Shown here: one piece after another, positions 1 to 10,440 of the stretch | Position numbering within the stretch: position 1 is the first letter of the stretch | Layout of the letters: each line of letters begins with the position of its first letter | Assembly (NCBI GenBank): GCA_900323505.1 | Contig: OOIN01000047.1 | Span: forward strand, 372,001-436,000 | DNA from: Ustilago trichophora | Taxonomy: Eukaryota; Basidiomycota; Ustilaginomycetes; Ustilaginales; Ustilaginaceae | Direction of reading: 5' to 3' | DNA: 64,000 nucleotides | The notes under the pieces: model-generated | Database searches by the model: none | What the model saw: only the letters and a program-made list of their open reading frames with translations | What the model was told of the DNA's origin: nothing | Program-made: the position numbers and the translations under genes

Positions 1-1
1 T

Positions 2-1180
2 CAAGACGGCTCGTCTGGTCAAGCTGGATTGGAAAAGTTGGAAGAATGGGCTTCCAACGCTGCCAAAAAGGGTGCCGACGTTGTCGTTTTCCCAGAGTAC
101 TTTTTGAGTGGCGCCACCCACGACCTTTGGCGTCGTGTCAGAGAGGCTCAGCGCAAACAAGCCCATGATCTGAATCAAGTTGGTGATGGGGAGCAAAGTG
201 AATCAAACCAGGCACACCAGCGAGCAGAAGGCAATGAAAAAGCTTGGATCGAGGTCATCATCCATGTGGCTAAGAAGCACAACGTCGATATTGTCGCTGG
301 GACTGTCGTTGAGCTTGGTACTCAGCCTCACGCTGATATTCTCGCACAGCACCCTGTCTCTGCCACCTCTTCCACCGACCCCACCAAGGATCAGGATAAG
401 ATCCCGCATCGAGTACAAAAGAAGCCCAAACACGACTCTGACTCTCTCTCCGACAATCACGAAAACCAACTCTTCAACACTTCGTACTACATTTCTCGTC
501 AAGGCTGCGTTCTCCATCGCTACACAAAACAGAATCTCTGGCACCCAGAACGAGAAACTCTCCTTCATTCCCAGCAACAAACCCATCCCGAACAACACGA
601 CGGTCCATCCACTTTTATCATCGAAACCAAACGTGGTACCCGCTTGCGCGCTGCCATGGCCATCTGCTGGGATCTAGCCTGGTATTCTCGCTTTTACCAA
701 ATGCTCACTCCTCCCTTCACCACTGGCGAGCCCTCAGATCTCGATAAGGAGGGTCAAATTCCAGGTCCCGACGTAATCTTTGCCCCCACTTGTTGGTACG
801 CTTCCGATGGCGGGCCCAAAGCTTTGCTCTGGAATGGAGTCGGTGAAGCACAAATGTTGGATACCCTCTGTCTCAGCAGAGCCGTAGAGCTCGAGTCGGT
901 GCTGGTCATGTGCAACGTTGCCGGACCTTTCTTGGATGAAAAGTCCGTCGAGCAGTTGAGGGCAGAGTTAAAGAGACAGCATGACGAGGGTCTGGCAGAT
1001 GAAGAACTGGAAACGCCCCTGATTGGTCTGGGTAGGAGTCGAATCTGTGCTCCTTTCCTCAATATCGTTGCCGAAGTGCCAGATCAGAGAGAAGCAATGC
1101 TGTTGCAATCGGTAGACTTGAACTTGTTGAGAGACGCTAGGGAGATGTATCGTATGCGATACGACCACGCTCAGAGATGA
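2..1180 (+). CDS. Nitrilase/carbon-nitrogen hydrolase family protein, 5'-truncated by the window
   Basis: The frame is open from base 2 to the TGA at 1178-1180 (392 residues visible) with no ATG near its beginning, so the true start lies left of the window. The nitrilase-superfamily triad can be read in order: Glu in VVFPEYF, Lys in YTKQNLWHPERE and the nucleophile Cys in MAICWDLAW. The family hydrolyses nitriles, amides or N-carbamoyl groups through a Cys thioester; the substrate here cannot be told from sequence. A Ser/Asp/His-rich insert of roughly 60-90 residues separates the Glu and Lys motifs, longer than in compact bacterial amidases. The gene converges on the Kex1-like gene, with only 118 bp between the two stop codons. 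Family assignment is firm and the precise activity is not. Confidence 0.85.
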   Translation, partial: QDGSSGQAGLEKLEEWASNAAKKGADVVVFPEYFLSGATHDLWRRVREAQRKQAHDLNQVGDGEQSESNQAHQRAEGNEKAWIEVIIHVAKKHNVDIVAGTVVELGTQPHADILAQHPVSATSSTDPTKDQDKIPHRVQKKPKHDSDSLSDNHENQLFNTSYYISRQGCVLHRYTKQNLWHPERETLLHSQQQTHPEQHDGPSTFIIETKRGTRLRAAMAICWDLAWYSRFYQMLTPPFTTGEPSDLDKEGQIPGPDVIFAPTCWYASDGGPKALLWNGVGEAQMLDTLCLSRAVELESVLVMCNVAGPFLDEKSVEQLRAELKRQHDEGLADEELETPLIGLGRSRICAPFLNIVAEVPDQREAMLLQSVDLNLLRDAREMYRMRYDHAQR

Positions 1181-1298
1181 TTCACTCGAGACAATCACAG
1201 TCGCATTGAAATACATACAATTCAAAGGGATTTCGTGTATTGTTCGCTTGCTTGCAGTAGCGCAAAGATGGTGCTTGTGTGGTGATGAAAGAGTTGTT

Positions 1299-3263
1299 TC
1301 AGCGCTGAGGTCCTGCACGACCCGTTTTGTCATGTACTCCTTCGCCATCGCTGTTGCTATCGCTATCACCGACATCAAAGATCCGATCCCCTTCCTCTTC
1401 GACATCGTCATCTTCGGCATGCTTTCCGCCAACCAGCCGCTCCAACTCGTGGTCATTCTCGCCGCCGTTTGGTGTGTCTTCGGGAGCGCCAAACTCGGTC
1501 GTAGAGGCGAGTCGCAGTGCTCCACCTCTTCCAATCCTGTTCTTTTCCAAGCGACGTTTCTTGCGCGCACGTAGCAACAGCCACGTCCCCACCCCGACCG
1601 CAATGAGCAAAACAATCAAAGCCAACGAACCTGCATCGTAGTACGCCCTCCACCTCGCTTCTTCCGCCACCTCTTCCTCGGTCTTTCCCGAGCCGGGGAT
1701 CACGCGAGACCCATCTTTGCCGATCTCGGCCACTCCGCCTCCACCCCCGGTGATCAGGATACGATCGGGCTCGTCGCCCACTCGTGAAGGGATCAGCGCG
1801 TTGGGACCGGCCACTTTCATATAGTCGATGCCCATAAAGCGTACGATCATGTCGTGGCTCTCGATGGGTTTGTCGACTCCGACCATGTGGCTGGCTCCTT
1901 TGATTCCGACGTAGGTCAAGTTGCGCGCGGACCGCCAGGTGCCGGCAAAGGTGCCGTTGACGTACCAGTCTTGCGCCGGATGGTCTCCGAACCCTTTGCT
2001 TCCACCCCACTCGAGGTTTTCGGCCGTCCGTCGAACACCGATGGCGTTGCAGATGAGATCTTCTTCACCTGCAAAGAGCATCACCTTCAATCCGCTCTCC
2101 AAGAGCTCGGGGAGGAGCTGCACCGAGGCAGGCGAAGTGGTGTCGGAACGCATGGCCGAGCCGACGTTGGCATTGCACTCGACCCAAGCCTCGGGTTTGT
2201 GGTTATCGTCGACGTGCAACGCTTTCCTCACATCTGGCCGGCGAAGGTAGTCGTACATAGCCGAGAGTGTCAATGGCCAATTCATACCGCACGCCGGGGA
2301 GCTGTCGCTGAGACGCACGTCGTAAATGTTGATGCAGGTATAACCGGACGAACCGGGCTGTTTGGCAGTTGTACTGGCGACAATGGTCTGTAGGATTTCA
2401 TCGCATGTGCCAATCTCTCGTGGACTGCCCGAGCTGGTGGTCAGCTTTTCGAGCTCCTTGCGACATGCTTCGACAATGCGAGCGACGCGCTTGTAGTCAT
2501 CTGAGGAGGTGGTCCAGATGTTTTTCTCCACCATGGTCTCGAGCTCGGTTCCGTATTGGTTTTGGGGGTCGATAAAGCCGTTGCCGATGGCGATGCCTTT
2601 GAGGGAGACGGGTGGGTTTTGAGATTTGACAATGGCTTTGGCGGTGTAAGGGATGTACTGGCCTGCAAAGCTCTCTCCAGCCAAAAAGACGTCGACACCG
2701 CTGCCCTGATTGCCAAACTTGAGCTCGACATCGCGCGAGTATTCGGGGAACACCTGGACGAATTGTTGGAGGAAATGAACCACTTCGTCGGCGGCTTGTG
2801 GTAGGGATGTGGTGTAAGAGTTGGTGTTGACGTAGCTGAAGCCTGTGCCTACTGGTTGGTCAAGGAAGAGGATGTCGGCGTACTCGTTCCAACTGGCGCC
2901 ATCTTTGACCCAGACGAGACCACCTTTACCGTCCATCCTCCAGGCACCTACCTCCATCATGGCTCCATCAAAGGAAGAACATCCGGGACCACCGTTGAAC
3001 CAGATGATGAGCTTGCGCTTTGCTGGAACGTGACGGGCTCGAAGCAGAAGGAAGAAGAGATGAGCATTGTCCTTGGGTTGGTCATTGGCTGCTGCGGGTC
3101 GGGCTGCGAGGTAGCCGGCTGACATCTGAAGCGGATGGCCGACAGCAGAAGAGGACGAGGCTTCCGCATGAAGATCCGGGAGTCCTGGGACGTGGAAAGA
3201 GGAAGCAGCTGGAATGGGGATGCCACGCCGCAACAACACGTCGCGAGGGTCCAGCAGCGGCAT
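1299..3263 (-). CDS. KEX1: Kex1-like membrane serine carboxypeptidase (peptidase S10); 5' end uncertain
   Basis: Carboxypeptidase-Y/Kex1 family, 654 residues from the ATG at 3263. Kex1 trims C-terminal Lys/Arg from propeptides in the late Golgi. Visible landmarks: [10 protein letters not shown] oxyanion region, GESFAG nucleophile with Ser198, AGEEDLICN with Asp402, and [11 protein letters not shown] with His459. After the catalytic domain come one hydrophobic helix (about residues 543-563), a basic stop-transfer RARKKRR and an acidic cytosolic tail, the Kex1 layout. Odd point: no signal peptide follows the ATG at 3263, although this protein must enter the ER. The frame is open a few codons upstream and a candidate splice acceptor (AATACAG, about 3278-3285) lies there, so a 5' exon carrying the signal peptide is likely but could not be identified. 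Plain carboxypeptidase Y is less likely because of the C-terminal anchor. Confidence 0.85.
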   Translation of the reverse strand: MPLLDPRDVLLRRGIPIPAASSFHVPGLPDLHAEASSSSAVGHPLQMSAGYLAARPAAANDQPKDNAHLFFLLLRARHVPAKRKLIIWFNGGPGCSSFDGAMMEVGAWRMDGKGGLVWVKDGASWNEYADILFLDQPVGTGFSYVNTNSYTTSLPQAADEVVHFLQQFVQVFPEYSRDVELKFGNQGSGVDVFLAGESFAGQYIPYTAKAIVKSQNPPVSLKGIAIGNGFIDPQNQYGTELETMVEKNIWTTSSDDYKRVARIVEACRKELEKLTTSSGSPREIGTCDEILQTIVASTTAKQPGSSGYTCINIYDVRLSDSSPACGMNWPLTLSAMYDYLRRPDVRKALHVDDNHKPEAWVECNANVGSAMRSDTTSPASVQLLPELLESGLKVMLFAGEEDLICNAIGVRRTAENLEWGGSKGFGDHPAQDWYVNGTFAGTWRSARNLTYVGIKGASHMVGVDKPIESHDMIVRFMGIDYMKVAGPNALIPSRVGDEPDRILITGGGGGVAEIGKDGSRVIPGSGKTEEEVAEEARWRAYYDAGSLALIVLLIAVGVGTWLLLRARKKRRLEKNRIGRGGALRLASTTEFGAPEDTPNGGENDHELERLVGGKHAEDDDVEEEGDRIFDVGDSDSNSDGEGVHDKTGRAGPQR

Positions 3264-3291
3264 TTTGGGGAGGAGCCTGTATTTTTAGGTT

Positions 3292-4662
3292 GTGGTCCAA
3301 AGCAGTGTCACCGATCCAAATTCTGATTCCGTAGCAATGCTTCAGGCGTTTCGACGTCTAGCCTTGGGGCGAGTAGCAAACTGGTGGGTCCCTGAAGGCA
3401 GTGGTGATGGTGGTGGTGGCGATGATGGTGGGCGGAAGGGAGAGTGGATCGAAATGATACGCAAGAGGTTGGAACAGCGTGTGGTAGTCAACTGCTTGCA
3501 GGGACTGCACAAGCAAGCCCGAAGAAACGCAGAGTTGCGTTTCAGAGCGTATTCAAGGGTGCAACTCCTTGCCTCGCTTTGCGGAGTGTCATGCTGTATG
3601 TGTGTCTGAGTTGTGTGTTACACACGTCGAAATTCTTGCTCATGTGCAGCAGTGACGCACAGGTCAACGCCGATCTATGGAAAATCGGGATGACGTCCAT
3701 TCCGATAATTCATTATTGGCGTCGACACACAAACGCGAAAAGCGGCTTCACGTTCTGCAGAACGCCGACCAATCCAATACTGCACTCAACATTTCCTTAG
3801 ACTCCAGCAACAGCGTCGAATTCCAGTCAATGGCTCTAGACACAACACACATCAAGATGACGACCTGGATTTCGAGCTGTGGAAGTGAGATAGTGTGACT
3901 GCGAAAGCAGCCTGCAAAAAGAATATGGTGGGCCTTTCTCCCACACGATGGACCCGGCGTTCACCCGCCATCAGTGGGACTCAATGGCGATGAAGGTAGC
4001 TGCACGATTTGTGTACTAGGTTATGAATCGATCTCGGCAATTCGTCACTGTGGCCTTTGTTTCCACTTATGCACAAAAGCCGCCCGACGAGACAATGAAT
4101 GGTTTGCTCTTCACGGTGGTACAATTGGTCAATTGTCGGCGGCTGGGCTTGTGTTCAAATGATGCGATTGACTCGCTTCATCAGTAGCAGCCCCACCGCT
4201 TCCACCTGTGATTGACCCCACCGCTTTTCCTTGGCATAACCATATGGGGTGTCTTGGAAAGCAGACTCGCGGATCATACGTAAATCGCGACCTCTGGCTC
4301 TGAAAGGAGCCTTGAAAAGAAGAACTCAGCACTCGCGAGACTGCAGCACCGAGACGCGAAAGGCCAGCAAGCGGCTTGGACAGGAGACCCGTCGCCCAGA
4401 AACAGCACTATTCATGGTGGTGGTGTCCGAAAGTGGGTTGGACGCCCAGCCAGCGACGGTCTGTATGTTGCTCAAGAAAGGATCAGAGAGACCAAGCAGG
4501 AACACCCACTAAGCTACTCCCGACAGAAATGATAAATACCTCGCAAAAGTCGCACACGTTACAACTCCTTCCTTGACACACCCCGCTGAGATTGAAAAGT
4601 CTTCACCCTGCTGCGGCCTTGCAAAAGTCTCACCGCCTATTTTTCAGGCCCAGGTAGTAGCC
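3292..4662. other. Intergenic region between divergent genes
   Basis: About 1.4 kb between the Kex1-like gene (minus) and the secreted repeat protein (plus). It should hold both promoters and possibly a signal-peptide exon of the former. Small open frames here show no recognisable protein features. A weak AT-rich element (TGATAAATAC, about 4530) lies some 130 bp before the effector-like gene. Confidence 0.5.
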
Positions 4663-6660
4663 ATGGTGGTCTACTTTTCTCTACTTCTTTTATCTTGTCT
4701 GCTCCAGGCGACCATTGCACTCGGTCCTAACGCCGATGAGTTTTTTGGAGGTTTAGAAGTTCTAGATGACGTCTACGACTTGTTCGGCTCCCACCGACCA
4801 CCACAAAGCCCGGCTCCTTACTCAACAGCGCATGCTTCCAACGCTCAATCCTTTCATCAGGGCTCTGGAATGCCTCCGCGTCCTCAGGCATGGACGAATG
4901 CTCATCTTCAGCAACCGTACGCTCATCCCCAGCATCAAAGCCCGAACCCTTATCCCCAGCACCCTGTTCCGAATTCTTATCCTCAGCATTGGCCGAATGC
5001 TTATCCTCAGCACCCTAGTCCGAATCCTTATCCTCAGCACCCTAGTCCGAATCCTTATCCCCAGCACCCTGATCCGAATTCTTATCCTCAGCATTGGCCG
5101 AATGCTTATCCTCAGCACCCCAGTCCGAATCCTTATCCCCAGCACCCTAGTCCGAATCCTTATCCTCAGCATTGGCCAGCGGCCCATCCTGAGCAACAAC
5201 CTTCAGAGCACTGGAATCAACCCTTAGCTCAAAATATAGCCCATTATCCTCCAGGCCATGCGAACCCACAGACGCCTCAGCACTGGAACTATCCTGAAAA
5301 TCGCGAAATTTCGCCTCCCACCGCAGCGGGTCATGTCCCATCACAAGGGGGGAGTCATGATCCTTGGCAATCCATCAGACAACACGACCTTCCGTTTGGC
5401 TCATCTCAATCGCACACAATCTCACAGCCAGAAAGCAGTGGGCCTCTTGACGACTTGTACAATCAACTCTTCGAAACCAGCAAGCATGGAGTTCCGAGCA
5501 CCTTCAGATCAACTCCAAGCACCTCCAGCTCTGCAAGCGAACTTCTGGCCCACGACGGAATTCCCTCATCTGTCCAGCCAGAGCAACATCAACTCACGAG
5601 CACGCCAGCCGAGATCCCTCATAACCCGCCCGGCAGCTTTGGCTCCACTCCAATCCGGGTCAACCTGCTACAGCCTGCAGCGCCCTTACAGATGTCGGGC
5701 AAGACGATTTCCTTCCTTTACGAAGAGGAGGAGCAGAAAATGTCGACAAAGCTTGTAGAACAGCTTAAGGGATCCAATGGCAAGGGAAAATTGTGGTCTG
5801 TCGATTACCCCAGAGCGATGTCTAGCACGTCAGGATTTCTAGAACGTTACCGCACGAGTCTGCTAATGGACAAGGCATCCTCGGACAGGCCATTCTTGGA
5901 ACAATTCTTTGCCGGAAGAAGATTTTTGATCAGACTTGAGAGAGCGTTGAGCAATCTGGACAAGGAGCTCAAAGGCGAAAGCCTAGTGGTATGGGAGATC
6001 AAGTCAGACGGTGATCAGGCGGTCATGGTGTGTCGGGGAGTCCATTCGTTTCCTCATAAATTGTGGACAAAGTTGCAAACTCCAGACACTGTTAGTTACA
6101 TTTTGCGAATCGCTGAAGTACAACCCGATCGATTGATGGTCAGACGCGCTGTGCCAGAAGACCTTCAACTTGCTGGTGGACGTTCCAGGCTTCTCCTCAC
6201 AAAATTGGAAATAAACGCTAGACCGCACTTCTGGGCCAATACCTATCGATACGCACCCGACCCAGATGCGATGTCTGCTTTCGAAGAATGGTTAAAGTCC
6301 CAAATTGACGCTCACGGAGGACGGAAGGCGGTTACCCTCAAAACCAAAGAACTCCAAGACCACATTTTGGAGCGCATCGTCCATTCATTCGAAAAGGGGA
6401 ATGCTATGTTTCAGATCGAGCTCAACGGACAGACATATCTGCTCGCCCGTTATGGTGGAGAGATCCCGGGTGGACAGAGATACAATTCCTACGCCACTCT
6501 CTGGAGGCAGGAAGTCCGTGGAAGGGAAAATATATTGGTGCTTGTAGGCGTTCGTCCCATGACTCCCAAAGTATTGAAGAAAGCGATTGGGGATGCCAAT
6601 CTCAAAGAACATAGATTCTCTCACGACATTTCCGACCAGCAAGGATCAAGCCTGTCCTAG
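4663..6660 (+). CDS. Secreted protein with YPQH tandem repeats and a novel C-terminal domain; candidate effector
   Basis: 665 residues from the ATG at 4663. That ATG was chosen because it immediately precedes a classic signal peptide: a short N-region, then FSLLLLSCLLQATIA with likely cleavage after ALG or IA; the frame upstream has no ATG. Mature order: an acidic stretch with DEFFGGLEVLDDVYDLF; Pro/Gln/His-rich repeats at about residues 87-176 built from 9-residue units like PYPQHPSPN and 8-residue units like SYPQHWPN; a Ser/Pro/Gln/His-rich linker; and from about residue 345 a roughly 320-residue region with mixed helix and strand character and few cysteines. The C-terminal part is not a family I recognise. 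A signal peptide plus tandem repeats and an orphan domain is common among smut repetitive secreted proteins and effectors. No transmembrane segment is seen beyond the signal peptide. The role is unknown. Confidence 0.75.
   Translation: MVVYFSLLLLSCLLQATIALGPNADEFFGGLEVLDDVYDLFGSHRPPQSPAPYSTAHASNAQSFHQGSGMPPRPQAWTNAHLQQPYAHPQHQSPNPYPQHPVPNSYPQHWPNAYPQHPSPNPYPQHPSPNPYPQHPDPNSYPQHWPNAYPQHPSPNPYPQHPSPNPYPQHWPAAHPEQQPSEHWNQPLAQNIAHYPPGHANPQTPQHWNYPENREISPPTAAGHVPSQGGSHDPWQSIRQHDLPFGSSQSHTISQPESSGPLDDLYNQLFETSKHGVPSTFRSTPSTSSSASELLAHDGIPSSVQPEQHQLTSTPAEIPHNPPGSFGSTPIRVNLLQPAAPLQMSGKTISFLYEEEEQKMSTKLVEQLKGSNGKGKLWSVDYPRAMSSTSGFLERYRTSLLMDKASSDRPFLEQFFAGRRFLIRLERALSNLDKELKGESLVVWEIKSDGDQAVMVCRGVHSFPHKLWTKLQTPDTVSYILRIAEVQPDRLMVRRAVPEDLQLAGGRSRLLLTKLEINARPHFWANTYRYAPDPDAMSAFEEWLKSQIDAHGGRKAVTLKTKELQDHILERIVHSFEKGNAMFQIELNGQTYLLARYGGEIPGGQRYNSYATLWRQEVRGRENILVLVGVRPMTPKVLKKAIGDANLKEHRFSHDISDQQGSSLS
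4918..5195 (+). repeat. 27/24-bp coding tandem repeat (YPQH repeats)
   Basis: About ten units of 27 bp (PYPQHPSPN) or 24 bp (SYPQHWPN) in the secreted protein gene. A higher-order block (SYPQHWPN, AYPQHPSPN, PYPQHPSPN, then PYPQHPDPN or PYPQHW) occurs twice, so the array probably grew by duplicating a group of units. Units differ mainly at synonymous or single-residue positions (S/V/D before PN). Confidence 0.85.
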
Positions 6661-6955
6661 GAGGAATACTTAGCATAGACGCACTGGGCCCGAGGTGGAC
6701 TTCAGTGCCAATCTTGTCGACGATTAAATGTGTTGAAGTTGGTCCAAAAAGTGGCAATGGATCGGTTGTACCTCGAAAATATCCACCAGTAGCATAGCCC
6801 GCTGTGCAAATGTGTTCGTCAAGTGAATGCGCATCGAATGCTCTGTCTAGACTTATCTGTCCAATCTCAACGACGAGCCTCAAGGCTAACAGATCCAATC
6901 CTTAACATGATCCATTTCAAGTGTACATAGCCTAGTGTGCACGAGTGTTATAAAA

Positions 6956-9757
6956 TCAAAAGATAAGAGGTTGTCTCCAGCGGCGTTGTCGACAAATGTC
7001 GTCAAGCTCGGCAGCCTGATCGTATGGTGCTTGATCCAAGCCAAGAGCGACGATTGATGTCCCTTCTTCCGTATTTTTCAGACTCGGCCGGCGAGAATGC
7101 TGCTCGTAGAGGTCACGTCGATCCCACATGGCCTTGAGCAAGTGGCGGCAGAGGAAAACGCACTGGATCTCGTCGAACCTTTCCCACAGGAGCAAAGATC
7201 TTCGACAGCGTTGCCTTCGATCGGAGCGAGACGCGGCAAAGACAGAATAGATTTCGGACCCAAGCGTCAGCTGCGATCCCAGTGCGAGCGTCGTAGGCTC
7301 GCCCCTGCCGATCTGATGTCGGACGTGAGCCTGTGTAGCACCGGCACACGGCAATACTTCAGTGGACGAGTCCAGCTCCCCAAAGATCTCTGAGGCGCAT
7401 TGAAAGTAAGCCCAGATCAGTGCGCCGTCAGGGGCTCGGATCCACCACTTGCCTCGATTCTCCATTGCCTGCGCTAGGTGCAAGTCACCACTTATAGAAC
7501 TGCCAGGAGCGACGCGTGCTGCGTGAGAAGATTCTGGCTGAGAGGCCTCTGTACCCATGCCACCTCCGCTACTTCCACGTTGCTGCTTGCGCTCGAGGAA
7601 TCGGGTCACCTTGTCAACCTCGAACCACACCGCATCGGTGGACTTGAGCAATACTTTGCAAAAGTAGACGAGCGAGGCCGATTGAAGGCACTCAAAGATG
7701 AGGTATCGTAGCTCAGCCGCGATGCTGTCATCTTGGACGAGCGGCAAGGGTCGAGCCAGTCGGATTTGCGTCTCGACGGCGTCAATTTGCTGCTGTACTT
7801 GTAGCGACACGAAGCCTTCGAGAGCATGGGACAGTGTAACTGAAGGCATCATCAGAGGAGTCGAGGTGGCTGGCGGTGGTTGAAACGCCGAGATCTCACG
7901 ATCTAGGCTAAGACGGGTCGTTCGCTCCACGGCTTCGAGGAGATCGAGTGGCCATCCAACTACGCACTGAGTGAAACAGTCGATAGGATCTTGACCTTGA
8001 GCATCATCCTCCTCCCATCGGAAGACATGCTGGATGATGTCAAGCACATCGCCTTGCTCGCTGCCGGGCCCCATGGTGCGAGACATGACCTCCCACCAGA
8101 CGAGGATGCGGACGAAGAAGCGAAATGCCGATCCTGGGCCCTGGTCAAGCTCTTCCAGCCAGGGCGCTGCTGATTGCGGAGTTGCGGCAGACGTAAGCGA
8201 TCTTCGCACGACGATGAGCGCCAACGCGGTGCAAGGACGCGAGATGGTTGCAAAGCCGCGACTGAATTGCTCGATGTGAGCAATGAGAATGGTTCCGGCG
8301 AGCACTTCGAGCACGCGATGGGCTGTGGTGATCTGTTCCGCTGCTTGATGGATGGACTCGGGCGAACCCAGTTGGCCGACCAAGGTATCCCATTCTGTTT
8401 TGCAACGTGAAAAGTGGGCATGTGCGAGGCCCTTCTTGCGGTGATCTTGGGTGAGGCTGAGATGGGTGAGGCCGAGACAGCCGATCAGGTCTAGTATCAT
8501 GGGCGATTCTGAGGCAAGCTGCGCAAAGAAGATGCGCCACACGTTGGTGTCGGCTGAGAGCAGGTGGAAACAACGAGCTGTGGTGTTGAAGAAGAAGGAG
8601 ACCGACTCGAGCTGTACTTTGGTAACACAAAGCGCTCGAATACGTCGCTGAAGATCTGCTTCCGATATGCGTTCGAGCGCAGGCAGTCCAGTGCGAGTGG
8701 ATGATGACCCTACCGAATCGCGTCGTCCTCCGAAGCCGGCATCTGAGCTGGTTGGAGAACCCGTAAAGATGGAAAGCCAATCCTCATTAAGCCAAGCAGG
8801 CGAACCGGGCTCAGCTTGGGCTTGACTAGCACCGATTGCAGCACTCGCCAATGCTGAAAGCCCCTCCTCTCCTGCTGCGCGCAGACTAGGGGGTATGGCG
8901 TTCTTGCTCTTGCTCGAAGTTGTTGGGTGCCGAGAAAGAGCTGTGTGATGCTGATGGGTATCTTTGTCGCTGATAAGGCCATTGCTTCCTGTTACAGTGA
9001 TGCCGAGGGGGAGATTTGCTGTGGTAGGCTGCTGAATGTCGTTGCCGATTGATGCACATAGCAAGTCGATCCAGTCGTCTATATGCTGTGGAGATGTGGC
9101 GAGATGGGACGGAGCTGCTTCGACGTTGGTTGTATGGCTAGCTTGCGTGGAACGCGCACGCTGCTCTCGAGACGGCGAAGACTGTCGATGTGGATGCGGA
9201 CGAGCCGCATACGTCTCGTTGTGTGGTATTGAGAATGTCGACTTGCCCAGATGTCCGGATGGCTGCGAAAGCCGTCGTGCGGTTTGCGCTTCGTACTGTT
9301 GCTGCTGTCCATAGCCTTGACACAGACGACCATCTTCAAGACAACGCCGACAATGAGGCCGTAATTCGTCGCACTTGATCTTGCGCGTGCGACAAGTGCT
9401 ACATCCTGAGCGACTGCGTGTGAATCGGCGCTTGTGGACCGTTCGGGTTGTGTTGGTGATTGGCAGGCTCGGAGACTTTGTTGTGCTCGAGGATGGTTGC
9501 GATGGCTTTGCAGCTAAGGCAGGTGCATTCGCAGCTGGAGCGGATGGTGGGGCAATCTCTGCTTGAGGCGTTCCCGCAGACAGAGCGGCGACTGGTCGAA
9601 TGTCGCTTGTCGCATGGACCTTATGCTTGTCGCTCGCGTCTGGCGGAATGGTAGCAGCGACCCTTTGGCGCTTTGGCGAGCGAGGTGTTTCGCTGTCTGG
9701 GGTCATCGAGTTTGCGAATTGGTTGGTATCAAGTGCCGGTACATCTTGAGGTGCCAT
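6956..9757 (-). CDS. Zn(II)2Cys6 fungal transcription factor
   Basis: 933 residues from the ATG at 9757; the frame stays open upstream to a TAG at 9920-9922 but without another ATG. A binuclear zinc cluster at residues 119-146 has the pattern C-X2-C-X6-C-X6-C-X2-C-X6-C (C119, C122, C129, C136, C139, C146), preceded by basic KRRFTRSRSG and followed by QGYG. The N-terminus and the region after the cluster are Ser/Thr/Gln-rich and disordered. From about residue 390 to the end the protein is helical with hydrophobic stretches, typical of the fungal-specific regulatory domain. It should bind CGG-type sites as a dimer in the nucleus. The target pathway cannot be inferred; neither neighbour suggests a cluster-specific role. 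Confidence 0.88.
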   Translation of the reverse strand: MAPQDVPALDTNQFANSMTPDSETPRSPKRQRVAATIPPDASDKHKVHATSDIRPVAALSAGTPQAEIAPPSAPAANAPALAAKPSQPSSSTTKSPSLPITNTTRTVHKRRFTRSRSGCSTCRTRKIKCDELRPHCRRCLEDGRLCQGYGQQQQYEAQTARRLSQPSGHLGKSTFSIPHNETYAARPHPHRQSSPSREQRARSTQASHTTNVEAAPSHLATSPQHIDDWIDLLCASIGNDIQQPTTANLPLGITVTGSNGLISDKDTHQHHTALSRHPTTSSKSKNAIPPSLRAAGEEGLSALASAAIGASQAQAEPGSPAWLNEDWLSIFTGSPTSSDAGFGGRRDSVGSSSTRTGLPALERISEADLQRRIRALCVTKVQLESVSFFFNTTARCFHLLSADTNVWRIFFAQLASESPMILDLIGCLGLTHLSLTQDHRKKGLAHAHFSRCKTEWDTLVGQLGSPESIHQAAEQITTAHRVLEVLAGTILIAHIEQFSRGFATISRPCTALALIVVRRSLTSAATPQSAAPWLEELDQGPGSAFRFFVRILVWWEVMSRTMGPGSEQGDVLDIIQHVFRWEEDDAQGQDPIDCFTQCVVGWPLDLLEAVERTTRLSLDREISAFQPPPATSTPLMMPSVTLSHALEGFVSLQVQQQIDAVETQIRLARPLPLVQDDSIAAELRYLIFECLQSASLVYFCKVLLKSTDAVWFEVDKVTRFLERKQQRGSSGGGMGTEASQPESSHAARVAPGSSISGDLHLAQAMENRGKWWIRAPDGALIWAYFQCASEIFGELDSSTEVLPCAGATQAHVRHQIGRGEPTTLALGSQLTLGSEIYSVFAASRSDRRQRCRRSLLLWERFDEIQCVFLCRHLLKAMWDRRDLYEQHSRRPSLKNTEEGTSIVALGLDQAPYDQAAELDDICRQRRWRQPLIF

Positions 9758-10440
9758 CACCACATGATGATCATCAAGCGCAAGCGACGCTCCAACGTCA
9801 ACTTTAGTTTGGATAGGGAAAGATGCCAAAACTTGCTGGTAAAAGCCGCGATGATTCGGGGCAAGGTGTGGAGCCCCGTTCCTTGGTACCGTCTCGACCG
9901 GCAATGGGGTACAGTAAAGCTAAATTCGCAGCATTGTTTGACAGCAACGTGGTTCTAACACGCGGAACCTTTTTTTTTTTTTTTTTTTTCCCATGTTGAT
10001 GGTCGTGGTCGAGCATTTTCTCACTTTTTCGTGTTAAAAGAAAAAAGAAAAAGACAAAAAAAGAAATCGAGTCGAAAAAGAGGTACAAGAAAGCCGGTCG
10101 AAATCGACGTTACAAGGGGCAGTCACACGTGACCCTTTGGCTTTGGCATGCACCCAACGAGTCAGAAGGCTTGATTCAACTCATAAAGCGCCTGTGCATG
10201 CACTCTCTGGAAATTTTTGGCTGAATGGCTGATTGACAAAGTGATACTATCACGTTGAACGCTGTGGTATTCGTGTCCCTTACCATCCCATACCACTTTC
10301 TACCTCTTCGAGTCACTGCTCAGTATCGACTGATTCGGAAGCAAGGAATCCATACAACACGCTCAGCAATCGTGGCGGCGTCTCCATCTCAATCCCTCTC
10401 GATCCTTCTTTAAAAAAGACTAGTTGGCAGTCCATCGTGC
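9758..10440. promoter_or_regulatory. Divergent promoter region with a poly-T tract
   Basis: About 680 bp between the Zn2Cys6 factor (minus) and valyl-tRNA synthetase (plus). It contains a T20 run at about 9970-9989 and A-rich stretches near 10038-10080. Such dA:dT tracts commonly exclude nucleosomes in fungal promoters. No specific operator was identified. Confidence 0.5.

Noticed and set aside
4822..5199. Minus-strand Arg/Ile repeat frame across the YPQH array
   Set aside because: It arises because the repeat unit is a multiple of three and free of stops in several frames; the plus frame has the signal peptide and downstream domain.
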